Assembly: GCF_020379485.1 (NCBI RefSeq) | Contig: NW_026013919.1 | Span: 1 to 64,000, forward strand | Direction: 5' to 3' | Length of the DNA: 64,000 bases | From: Brassica napus | Taxonomy: Eukaryota; Streptophyta; Magnoliopsida; Brassicales; Brassicaceae | Part shown: positions 49,001-62,345 of the stretch, in pieces | How the letters are laid out: each line of letters begins with the position of its first letter | Position numbering within the stretch: position 1 is the first letter of the stretch | Made by a program: the position numbers and the translations under genes | Notes under the pieces: generated by a model | Seen by the model: the letters and a program-made list of their open reading frames with translations, nothing else | Told to the model about the DNA's origin: nothing | The model's database searches: none

Positions 49001-52000
49001 AAAAAGAGTTTAGCATACATTAATACAAATGTAGAATATGGTAGAAATTTTAAAACAACACTAAAGATTATAGGCTTCAGTATATAAAGTATTTACCAAA
49101 AACTCAATATTTTTGTAGGGGTTAGCCCATAGATTTTGAGAAAATTTCAAAAAATATGACAATATTGTTTTAATGCCTAGTTGCATCCTGCACTAACATA
49201 TGATGATGTTCAAAGAGGTTTGGAGCCTTTGTGCTCTCCGTTTATCAAGAAAATAATAATTTTATAGTGGTTATTCCATCGATTTAGGGAGTATTATGAA
49301 GTTTTACTAAATTAATTGATAAAAACAATTGAACGATGCTCATTTACCATGAAAAAGAGTTTAGCATACATTAATACAAATGTAGAATATGGTAGAAATT
49401 TTAAAACAACACTAAAGATTATAGGCTTCAGTATATAAAGTATTTACCAAAAACTCAATATTTTTGTAGGGGTTAGCCCATAGATTTTGAGAAAATTTCA
49501 AAAAATATGACAATATTGTTTTAATGCCTAGTTGCATCCTGCACTAACATATGATGATGTTCAAAGAGGTTTGGAGCCTTTGTGCTCTCCGTTTATCAAG
49601 AAAATAATAATTTTATAGTGGTTATTCCATCGATTTAGGGGTATTATGAAGTTTTACTAAATTAATTGATAAAAACAATTGAACGATGCTCATTTACCAT
49701 GAAAAAGAGTTTAGCATACATTAATACAAATGTAGAATATGGTAGAAATTTTAAAACAACACTAAAGATTATAGGCTTCAGTATATAAAGTATTTACCAA
49801 AAACTCAATATTTTTGTAGGGGTTAGCCCATAGATTTTGAGAAAATTTCAAAAAATATGACAATATTGTTTTAATGCCTAGTTGCATCCTGCACTAACAT
49901 ATGATGATGTTCAAAGAGGTTTGGAGCCTTTGTGCTCTCCGTTTATCAAGAAAATAATAATTTTATAGTGGTTATTCCATCGATTTAGGAGTATTATGAA
50001 GTTTTACTAAATTAATTGATAAAAACAATTGAACGATGCTCATTTACCATGAAAAAGAGTTTAGCATACATTAATACAAATGTAGAATATGGTAGAAATT
50101 TTAAAACAACACTAAAGATTATAGGCTTCAGTATATAAAGTATTTACCAAAAACTCAATATTTTTGTAGGGGTTAGCCCATAGATTTTGAGAAAATTTCA
50201 AAAAATATGACAATATTGTTTTAATGCCTAGTTGCATCCTGCACTAACATATGATGATGTTCAAAGAGGTTTGGAGCCTTTGTGCTCTCCGTTTATCAAG
50301 AAAATAATAATTTTATAGTGGTTATTCCATCGATTTAGGAGGTATTATGAAGTTTTACTAAATTAATTGATAAAAACAATTGAACGATGCTCATTTACCA
50401 TGAAAAAGAGTTTAGCATACATTAATACAAATGTAGAATATGGTAGAAATTTTAAAACAACACTAAAGATTATAGGCTTCAGTATATAAAGTATTTACCA
50501 AAAACTCAATATTTTTGTAGGGGTTAGCCCATAGATTTTGAGAAAATTTCAAAAAATATGACAATATTGTTTTAATGCCTAGTTGCATCCTGCACTAACA
50601 TATGATGATGTTCAAAGAGGTTTGGAGCCTTTGTGCTCTCCGTTTATCAAGAAAATAATAATTTTATAGTGGTTATTCCATCGATTTAGGGAGTATTATG
50701 AAGTTTTACTAAATTAATTGATAAAAACATTGAACGATGCTCATTTACCATGAAAAAGAGTTTAGCATACATTAATACAAATGTAGAATATGGTAGAAAT
50801 TTTAAAACAACACTAAAGATTATAGGCTTCAGTATATAAAGTATTTACCAAAAACTCAATATTTTTGTAGGGGTTAGCCCATAGATTTTGAGAAAATTTC
50901 AAAAAATATGACAATATTGTTTTAATGCCTAGTTGCATCCTGCACTAACATATGATGATGTTCAAAGAGGTTTGGAGCCTTTGTGCTCTCCGTTTATCAA
51001 GAAAATAATAATTTTATAGTGGTTATTCCATCGATTTAGGAGTATTATGAAGTTTTACTAAATTAATTGATAAAAACAATTGAACGATGCTCATTTACCA
51101 TGAAAAAGAGTTTAGCATACATTAATACAAATGTAGAATATGGTAGAAATTTTAAAACAACACTAAAGATTATAGGCTTCAGTATATAAAGTATTTACCA
51201 AAAACTCAATATTTTTGTAGGGGTTAGCCCATAGATTTTGAGAAAATTTCAAAAAATATGACAATATTGTTTTAATGCCTAGTTGCATCCTGCACTAACA
51301 TATGATGATGTTCAAAGAGGTTTGGAGCCTTTGTGCTCTCCGTTTATCAAGAAAATAATAATTTTATAGTGGTTATTCCATCGATTTAGGAGTATTATGA
51401 AGTTTTACTAAATTAATTGATAAAAACAATTGAACGATGCTCATTTACCATGAAAAAGAGTTTAGCATACATTAATACAAATGTAGAATATGGTAGAAAT
51501 TTTAAAACAACACTAAAGATTATAGGCTTCAGTATATAAAGTATTTACCAAAAACTCAATATTTTTGTAGGGGTTAGCCCATAGATTTTGAGAAAATTTC
51601 AAAAAATATGACAATATTGTTTTAATGCCTAGTTGCATCCTGCACTAACATATGATGATGTTCAAAGAGGTTTGGAGCCTTTGTCTCTCCGTTTATCAAG
51701 AAAATAATAATTTTATAGTGGTTATTCCATCGATTTAGGGGTATTATGAAGTTTTACTAAATTAATTGATAAAAACAATTGAACGATGCTCATTTACCAT
51801 GAAAAAGAGTTTAGCATACATTAATACAAATGTAGAATATGGTAGAAATTTTAAAACAACACTAAAGATTATAGGCTTCAGTATATAAAGTATTTACCAA
51901 AAACTCAATATTTTTGTAGGGGTTAGCCCATAGATTTTGAGAAAATTTCAAAAAATATGACAATATTGTTTTAATGCCTAGTTGCATCCTGCACTAACAT

Positions 52001-55000
52001 ATGATGATGTTCAAAGAGGTTTGGAGCCTTTGTGCTCTCCGTTTATCAAGAAAATAATAATTTTATAGTGGTTATTCCATCGATTTAGGGGGTATTATGA
52101 AGTTTTACTAAATTAATTGATAAAAACAATTGAACGATGCTCATTTACCATGAAAAAGAGTTTAGCATACATTAATACAAATGTAGAATATGGTAGAAAT
52201 TTTAAAACAACACTAAAGATTATAGGCTTCAGTATATAAAGTATTTACCAAAAACTCAATATTTTTGTAGGGGTTAGCCCATAGATTTTGAGAAAATTTC
52301 AAAAAATATGACAATATTGTTTTAATGCCTAGTTGCATCCTGCACTAACATATGATGATGTTCAAAGAGGTTTGGAGCCTTTGTGCTCTCCGTTTATCAA
52401 GAAAATAATAATTTTATAGTGGTTATTCCATCGATTTAGGAGTATTATGAAGTTTTACTAAATTAATTGATAAAAACAATTGAACGATGCTCATTTACCA
52501 TGAAAAAGAGTTTAGCATACATTAATACAAATGTAGAATATGGTAGAAATTTTAAAACAACACTAAAGATTATAGGCTTCAGTATATAAAGTATTTACCA
52601 AAAACTCAATATTTTTGTAGGGGTTAGCCCATAGATTTTGAGAAAATTTCAAAAAATATGACAATATTGTTTTAATGCCTAGTTGCATCCTGCACTAACA
52701 TATGATGATGTTCAAAGAGGTTTGGAGCCTTTGTGCTCTCCGTTTATCAAGAAAATAATAATTTTATAGTGGTTATTCCATCGATTTAGGGAGTATTATG
52801 AAGTTTTACTAAATTAATTGATAAAAACAATTGAACGATGCTCATTTACCATGAAAAAGAGTTTAGCATACATTAATACAAATGTAGAATATGGTAGAAA
52901 TTTTAAAACAACACTAAAGATTATAGGCTTCAGTATATAAAGTATTTACCAAAAACTCAATATTTTTGTAGGGGTTAGCCCATAGATTTTGAGAAAATTT
53001 CAAAAAATATGACAATATTGTTTTAATGCCTAGTTGCATCCTGCACTAACATATGATGATGTTCAAAGAGGTTTGGAGCCTTTGTCGTCTCCGTTTATCA
53101 AGAAAATAATAATTTTATAGTGGTTATTCCATCGATTTAGGGGGTATTATGAAGTTTTACTAAATTAATTGATAAAAACAATTGAACGATGCTCATTTAC
53201 CATGAAAAAGAGTTTAGCATACATTAATACAAATGTAGAATATGGTAGAAATTTTAAAACAACACTAAAGATTATAGGCTTCAGTATATAAAGTATTTAC
53301 CAAAAACTCAATATTTTTGTAGGGGTTAGCCCATAGATTTTGAGAAAATTTCAAAAAATATGACAATATTGTTTTAATGCCTAGTTGCATCCTGCACTAA
53401 CATATGATGATGTTCAAAGAGGTTTGGAGCCTTTGTGCTCTCCGTTTATCAAGAAAATAATAATTTTATAGTGGTTATTCCATCGATTTAGGGGGTATTA
53501 TGAAGTTTTACTAAATTAATTGATAAAAACATTGAACGATGCTCATTTACCATGAAAAAGAGTTTAGCATACATTAATACAAATGTAGAATATGGTAGAA
53601 ATTTTAAAACAACACTAAAGATTATAGGCTTCAGTATATAAAGTATTTACCAAAAACTCAATATTTTTGTAGGGGTTAGCCCATAGATTTTGAGAAAATT
53701 TCAAAAAATATGACAATATTGTTTTAATGCCTAGTTGCATCCTGCACTAACATATGATGATGTTCAAAGAGGTTTGGAGCCTTTGTGCTCTCCGTTTATC
53801 AAGAAAATAATAATTTTATAGTGGTTATTCCATCGATTTAGGGAGTATTATGAAGTTTTACTAAATTAATTGATAAAAACAATTGAACGATGCTCATTTA
53901 CCATGAAAAAGAGTTTAGCATACATTAATACAAATGTAGAATATGGTAGAAATTTTAAAACAACACTAAAGATTATAGGCTTCAGTATATAAAGTATTTA
54001 CCAAAAACTCAATATTTTTGTAGGGGTTAGCCCATAGATTTTGAGAAAATTTCAAAAAATATGACAATATTGTTTTAATGCCTAGTTGCATCCTGCACTA
54101 ACATATGATGATGTTCAAAGAGGTTTGGAGCCTTTGTGCTCTCCGTTTATCAAGAAAATAATAATTTTATAGTGGTTATTCCATCGATTTAGGGGTATTA
54201 TGAAGTTTTACTAAATTAATTGATAAAAACAATTGAACGATGCTCATTTACCATGAAAAAGAGTTTAGCATACATTAATACAAATGTAGAATATGGTAGA
54301 AATTTTAAAACAACACTAAAGATTATAGGCTTCAGTATATAAAGTATTTACCAAAAACTCAATATTTTTGTAGGGGTTAGCCCATAGATTTTGAGAAAAT
54401 TTCAAAAAATATGACAATATTGTTTTAATGCCTAGTTGCATCCTGCACTAACATATGATGATGTTCAAAGAGGTTTGGAGCCTTTGTCGTCTCCGTTTAT
54501 CAAGAAAATAATAATTTTATAGTGGTTATTCCATCGATTTAGGGGGTATTATGAAGTTTTACTAAATTAATTGATAAAAACAATTGAACGATGCTCATTT
54601 ACCATGAAAAAGAGTTTAGCATACATTAATACAAATGTAGAATATGGTAGAAATTTTAAAACAACACTAAAGATTATAGGCTTCAGTATATAAAGTATTT
54701 ACCAAAAACTCAATATTTTTGTAGGGGTTAGCCCATAGATTTTGAGAAAATTTCAAAAAATATGACAATATTGTTTTAATGCCTAGTTGCATCCTGCACT
54801 AACATATGATGATGTTCAAAGAGGTTTGGAGCCTTTGTGCTCTCCGTTTATCAAGAAAATAATAATTTTATAGTGGTTATTCCATCGATTTAGGAGGTAT
54901 TATGAAGTTTTACTAAATTAATTGATAAAAACAATTGAACGATGCTCATTTACCATGAAAAAGAGTTTAGCATACATTAATACAAATGTAGAATATGGTA

Positions 55001-58000
55001 GAAATTTTAAAACAACACTAAAGATTATAGGCTTCAGTATATAAAGTATTTACCAAAAACTCAATATTTTTGTAGGGGTTAGCCCATAGATTTTGAGAAA
55101 ATTTCAAAAAATATGACAATATTGTTTTAATGCCTAGTTGCATCCTGCACTAACATATGATGATGTTCAAAGAGGTTTGGAGCCTTTGTGCTCTCCGTTT
55201 ATCAAGAAAATAATAATTTTATAGTGGTTATTCCATCGATTTAGGGGTATTATGAAGTTTTACTAAATTAATTGATAAAAACAATTGAACGATGCTCATT
55301 TACCATGAAAAAGAGTTTAGCATACATTAATACAAATGTAGAATATGGTAGAAATTTTAAAACAACACTAAAGATTATAGGCTTCAGTATATAAAGTATT
55401 TACCAAAAACTCAATATTTTTGTAGGGGTTAGCCCATAGATTTTGAGAAAATTTCAAAAAATATGACAATATTGTTTTAATGCCTAGTTGCATCCTGCAC
55501 TAACATATGATGATGTTCAAAGAGGTTTGGAGCCTTTGTGTCTCCGTTTATCAAGAAAATAATAATTTTATAGTGGTTATTCCATCGATTTAGGGGGTAT
55601 TATGAAGTTTTACTAAATTAATTGATAAAAACAATTGAACGATGCTCATTTACCATGAAAAAGAGTTTAGCATACATTAATACAAATGTAGAATATGGTA
55701 GAAATTTTAAAACAACACTAAAGATTATAGGCTTCAGTATATAAAGTATTTACCAAAAACTCAATATTTTTGTAGGGGTTAGCCCATAGATTTTGAGAAA
55801 ATTTCAAAAAATATGACAATATTGTTTTAATGCCTAGTTGCATCCTGCACTAACATATGATGATGTTCAAAGAGGTTTGGAGCCTTTGTGCTCTCCGTTT
55901 ATCAAGAAAATAATAATTTTATAGTGGTTATTCCATCGATTTAGGGAGTATTATGAAGTTTTACTAAATTAATTGATAAAAACATTGAACGATGCTCATT
56001 TACCATGAAAAAGAGTTTAGCATACATTAATACAAATGTAGAATATGGTAGAAATTTTAAAACAACACTAAAGATTATAGGCTTCAGTATATAAAGTATT
56101 TACCAAAAACTCAATATTTTTGTAGGGGTTAGCCCATAGATTTTGAGAAAATTTCAAAAAATATGACAATATTGTTTTAATGCCTAGTTGCATCCTGCAC
56201 TAACATATGATGATGTTCAAAGAGGTTTGGAGCCTTTGTGCTCTCCGTTTATCAAGAAAATAATAATTTTATAGTGGTTATTCCATCGATTTAGGAGTAT
56301 TATGAAGTTTTACTAAATTAATTGATAAAAACAATTGAACGATGCTCATTTACCATGAAAAAGAGTTTAGCATACATTAATACAAATGTAGAATATGGTA
56401 GAAATTTTAAAACAACACTAAAGATTATAGGCTTCAGTATATAAAGTATTTACCAAAAACTCAATATTTTTGTAGGGGTTAGCCCATAGATTTTGAGAAA
56501 ATTTCAAAAAATATGACAATATTGTTTTAATGCCTAGTTGCATCCTGCACTAACATATGATGATGTTCAAAGAGGTTTGGAGCCTTTGTGCTCTCCGTTT
56601 ATCAAGAAAATAATAATTTTATAGTGGTTATTCCATCGATTTAGGGGGTATTATGAAGTTTTACTAAATTAATTGATAAAAACAATTGAACGATGCTCAT
56701 TTACCATGAAAAAGAGTTTAGCATACATTAATACAAATGTAGAATATGGTAGAAATTTTAAAACAACACTAAAGATTATAGGCTTCAGTATATAAAGTAT
56801 TTACCAAAAACTCAATATTTTTGTAGGGGTTAGCCCATAGATTTTGAGAAAATTTCAAAAAATATGACAATATTGTTTTAATGCCTAGTTGCATCCTGCA
56901 CTAACATATGATGATGTTCAAAGAGGTTTGGAGCCTTTGTCGTCTCCGTTTATCAAGAAAATAATAATTTTATAGTGGTTATTCCATCGATTTAGGGAGT
57001 ATTATGAAGTTTTACTAAATTAATTGATAAAAACAATTGAACGATGCTCATTTACCATGAAAAAGAGTTTAGCATACATTAATACAAATGTAGAATATGG
57101 TAGAAATTTTAAAACAACACTAAAGATTATAGGCTTCAGTATATAAAGTATTTACCAAAAACTCAATATTTTTGTAGGGGTTAGCCCATAGATTTTGAGA
57201 AAATTTCAAAAAATATGACAATATTGTTTTAATGCCTAGTTGCATCCTGCACTAACATATGATGATGTTCAAAGAGGTTTGGAGCCTTTGTGCTCTCCGT
57301 TTATCAAGAAAATAATAATTTTATAGTGGTTATTCCATCGATTTAGGGGTATTATGAAGTTTTACTAAATTAATTGATAAAAACATTGAACGATGCTCAT
57401 TTACCATGAAAAAGAGTTTAGCATACATTAATACAAATGTAGAATATGGTAGAAATTTTAAAACAACACTAAAGATTATAGGCTTCAGTATATAAAGTAT
57501 TTACCAAAAACTCAATATTTTTGTAGGGGTTAGCCCATAGATTTTGAGAAAATTTCAAAAAATATGACAATATTGTTTTAATGCCTAGTTGCATCCTGCA
57601 CTAACATATGATGATGTTCAAAGAGGTTTGGAGCCTTTGTGCTCTCCGTTTATCAAGAAAATAATAATTTTATAGTGGTTATTCCATCGATTTAGGAGGT
57701 ATTATGAAGTTTTACTAAATTAATTGATAAAAACAATTGAACGATGCTCATTTACCATGAAAAAGAGTTTAGCATACATTAATACAAATGTAGAATATGG
57801 TAGAAATTTTAAAACAACACTAAAGATTATAGGCTTCAGTATATAAAGTATTTACCAAAAACTCAATATTTTTGTAGGGGTTAGCCCATAGATTTTGAGA
57901 AAATTTCAAAAAATATGACAATATTGTTTTAATGCCTAGTTGCATCCTGCACTAACATATGATGATGTTCAAAGAGGTTTGGAGCCTTTGTGCTCTCCGT

Positions 58001-61000
58001 TTATCAAGAAAATAATAATTTTATAGTGGTTATTCCATCGATTTAGGGAGTATTATGAAGTTTTACTAAATTAATTGATAAAAACAATTGAACGATGCTC
58101 ATTTACCATGAAAAAGAGTTTAGCATACATTAATACAAATGTAGAATATGGTAGAAATTTTAAAACAACACTAAAGATTATAGGCTTCAGTATATAAAGT
58201 ATTTACCAAAAACTCAATATTTTTGTAGGGGTTAGCCCATAGATTTTGAGAAAATTTCAAAAAATATGACAATATTGTTTTAATGCCTAGTTGCATCCTG
58301 CACTAACATATGATGATGTTCAAAGAGGTTTGGAGCCTTTGTGCTCTCCGTTTATCAAGAAAATAATAATTTTATAGTGGTTATTCCATCGATTTAGGGG
58401 GTATTATGAAGTTTTACTAAATTAATTGATAAAAACAATTGAACGATGCTCATTTACCATGAAAAAGAGTTTAGCATACATTAATACAAATGTAGAATAT
58501 GGTAGAAATTTTAAAACAACACTAAAGATTATAGGCTTCAGTATATAAAGTATTTACCAAAAACTCAATATTTTTGTAGGGGTTAGCCCATAGATTTTGA
58601 GAAAATTTCAAAAAATATGACAATATTGTTTTAATGCCTAGTTGCATCCTGCACTAACATATGATGATGTTCAAAGAGGTTTGGAGCCTTTGTCGTCTCC
58701 GTTTATCAAGAAAATAATAATTTTATAGTGGTTATTCCATCGATTTAGGGAGTATTATGAAGTTTTACTAAATTAATTGATAAAAACAATTGAACGATGC
58801 TCATTTACCATGAAAAAGAGTTTAGCATACATTAATACAAATGTAGAATATGGTAGAAATTTTAAAACAACACTAAAGATTATAGGCTTCAGTATATAAA
58901 GTATTTACCAAAAACTCAATATTTTTGTAGGGGTTAGCCCATAGATTTTGAGAAAATTTCAAAAAATATGACAATATTGTTTTAATGCCTAGTTGCATCC
59001 TGCACTAACATATGATGATGTTCAAAGAGGTTTGGAGCCTTTGTGCTCTCCGTTTATCAAGAAAATAATAATTTTATAGTGGTTATTCCATCGATTTAGG
59101 AGGTATTATGAAGTTTTACTAAATTAATTGATAAAAACAATTGAACGATGCTCATTTACCATGAAAAAGAGTTTAGCATACATTAATACAAATGTAGAAT
59201 ATGGTAGAAATTTTAAAACAACACTAAAGATTATAGGCTTCAGTATATAAAGTATTTACCAAAAACTCAATATTTTTGTAGGGGTTAGCCCATAGATTTT
59301 GAGAAAATTTCAAAAAATATGACAATATTGTTTTAATGCCTAGTTGCATCCTGCACTAACATATGATGATGTTCAAAGAGGTTTGGAGCCTTTGTGCTCT
59401 CCGTTTATCAAGAAAATAATAATTTTATAGTGGTTATTCCATCGATTTAGGGAGTATTATGAAGTTTTACTAAATTAATTGATAAAAACAATTGAACGAT
59501 GCTCATTTACCATGAAAAAGAGTTTAGCATACATTAATACAAATGTAGAATATGGTAGAAATTTTAAAACAACACTAAAGATTATAGGCTTCAGTATATA
59601 AAGTATTTACCAAAAACTCAATATTTTTGTAGGGGTTAGCCCATAGATTTTGAGAAAATTTCAAAAAATATGACAATATTGTTTTAATGCCTAGTTGCAT
59701 CCTGCACTAACATATGATGATGTTCAAAGAGGTTTGGAGCCTTTGTGCTCTCCGTTTATCAAGAAAATAATAATTTTATAGTGGTTATTCCATCGATTTA
59801 GGGGGTATTATGAAGTTTTACTAAATTAATTGATAAAAACAATTGAACGATGCTCATTTACCATGAAAAAGAGTTTAGCATACATTAATACAAATGTAGA
59901 ATATGGTAGAAATTTTAAAACAACACTAAAGATTATAGGCTTCAGTATATAAAGTATTTACCAAAAACTCAATATTTTTGTAGGGGTTAGCCCATAGATT
60001 TTGAGAAAATTTCAAAAAATATGACAATATTGTTTTAATGCCTAGTTGCATCCTGCACTAACATATGATGATGTTCAAAGAGGTTTGGAGCCTTTGTGCT
60101 CTCCGTTTATCAAGAAAATAATAATTTTATAGTGGTTATTCCATCGATTTAGGGGGTATTATGAAGTTTTACTAAATTAATTGATAAAAACATTGAACGA
60201 TGCTCATTTACCATGAAAAAGAGTTTAGCATACATTAATACAAATGTAGAATATGGTAGAAATTTTAAAACAACACTAAAGATTATAGGCTTCAGTATAT
60301 AAAGTATTTACCAAAAACTCAATATTTTTGTAGGGGTTAGCCCATAGATTTTGAGAAAATTTCAAAAAATATGACAATATTGTTTTAATGCCTAGTTGCA
60401 TCCTGCACTAACATATGATGATGTTCAAAGAGGTTTGGAGCCTTTGTGCTCTCCGTTTATCAAGAAAATAATAATTTTATAGTGGTTATTCCATCGATTT
60501 AGGGAGTATTATGAAGTTTTACTAAATTAATTGATAAAAACAATTGAACGATGCTCATTTACCATGAAAAAGAGTTTAGCATACATTAATACAAATGTAG
60601 AATATGGTAGAAATTTTAAAACAACACTAAAGATTATAGGCTTCAGTATATAAAGTATTTACCAAAAACTCAATATTTTTGTAGGGGTTAGCCCATAGAT
60701 TTTGAGAAAATTTCAAAAAATATGACAATATTGTTTTAATGCCTAGTTGCATCCTGCACTAACATATGATGATGTTCAAAGAGGTTTGGAGCCTTTGTGC
60801 TCTCCGTTTATCAAGAAAATAATAATTTTATAGTGGTTATTCCATCGATTTAGGGGGTATTATGAAGTTTTACTAAATTAATTGATAAAAACAATTGAAC
60901 GATGCTCATTTACCATGAAAAAGAGTTTAGCATACATTAATACAAATGTAGAATATGGTAGAAATTTTAAAACAACACTAAAGATTATAGGCTTCAGTAT

Positions 61001-61969
61001 ATAAAGTATTTACCAAAAACTCAATATTTTTGTAGGGGTTAGCCCATAGATTTTGAGAAAATTTCAAAAAATATGACAATATTGTTTTAATGCCTAGTTG
61101 CATCCTGCACTAACATATGATGATGTTCAAAGAGGTTTGGAGCCTTTGTCGTCTCCGTTTATCAAGAAAATAATAATTTTATAGTGGTTATTCCATCGAT
61201 TTAGGGTATTATGAAGTTTTACTAAATTAATTGATAAAAACAATTGAACGATGCTCATTTACCATGAAAAAGAGTTTAGCATACATTAATACAAATGTAG
61301 AATATGGTAGAAATTTTAAAACAACACTAAAGATTATAGGCTTCAGTATATAAAGTATTTACCAAAAACTCAATATTTTTGTAGGGGTTAGCCCATAGAT
61401 TTTGAGAAAATTTCAAAAAATATGACAATATTGTTTTAATGCCTAGTTGCATCCTGCACTAACATATGATGATGTTCAAAGAGGTTTGGAGCCTTTGTGC
61501 TCTCCGTTTATCAAGAAAATAATAATTTTATAGTGGTTATTCCATCGATTTAGGAGGTATTATGAAGTTTTACTAAATTAATTGATAAAAACAATTGAAC
61601 GATGCTCATTTACCATGAAAAAGAGTTTAGCATACATTAATACAAATGTAGAATATGGTAGAAATTTTAAAACAACACTAAAGATTATAGGCTTCAGTAT
61701 ATAAAGTATTTACCAAAAACTCAATATTTTTGTAGGGGTTAGCCCATAGATTTTGAGAAAATTTCAAAAAATATGACAATATTGTTTTAATGCCTAGTTG
61801 CATCCTGCACTAACATATGATGATGTTCAAAGAGGTTTGGAGCCTTTGTGCTCTCCGTTTATCAAGAAAATAATAATTTTATAGTGGTTATTCCATCGAT
61901 TTAGGAGGTATTATGAAGTTTTACTAAATTAATTGATAAAAACAATTGAACGATGCTCATTTACCATGA

Positions 61970-62345
61970 AAAATAGTTTAGCATAAATTAATACAAATGT
62001 AGAATATGGTGTAAATTTTAAAACAACACTAAAGATAATAGGCTTCAGTATATAAAGTTAGCCCATAGATTTTGAGAAAATTTCAAAAAATATGATAATA
62101 TTGTTTTAATGCCTAGTTTCATCCTGCACTAACATATGATGATGTTCAAAGTGGTTTGGAGCCTTTGTGATCTCCGTTTATCAAGAAAATAATAATTTTA
62201 TAGTGGTTATTCCCTCGATTTAGGAAGTATTATGAAGTTTTATTAAATTATTTGATAAAAACTATTGAACGATGCTCATTTACCACAAAAAATAGTTTAG
62301 CATACATTAATACAAATGTAGAATATGGTAGAAGCTTCAGTATAT
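61970..62345. repeat. Diverged satellite island inside the homogenised array
   Basis: Monomers here differ strongly from neighbours on both sides: AAAAATAGTTTAGCATAAAT, a deletion that joins TATATAAAG directly to TTAGCCCATAG, GTGGTTTGG, TTGTGATCTCC, TTCCCTCGATTTAGGAAG, ACCACAAAAAATAG, and a second deletion joining GGTAGAA to GCTTCAG. Homogenised copies resume at about 62350. The island resembles edge-type monomers more than the array interior. Confidence 0.88.
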
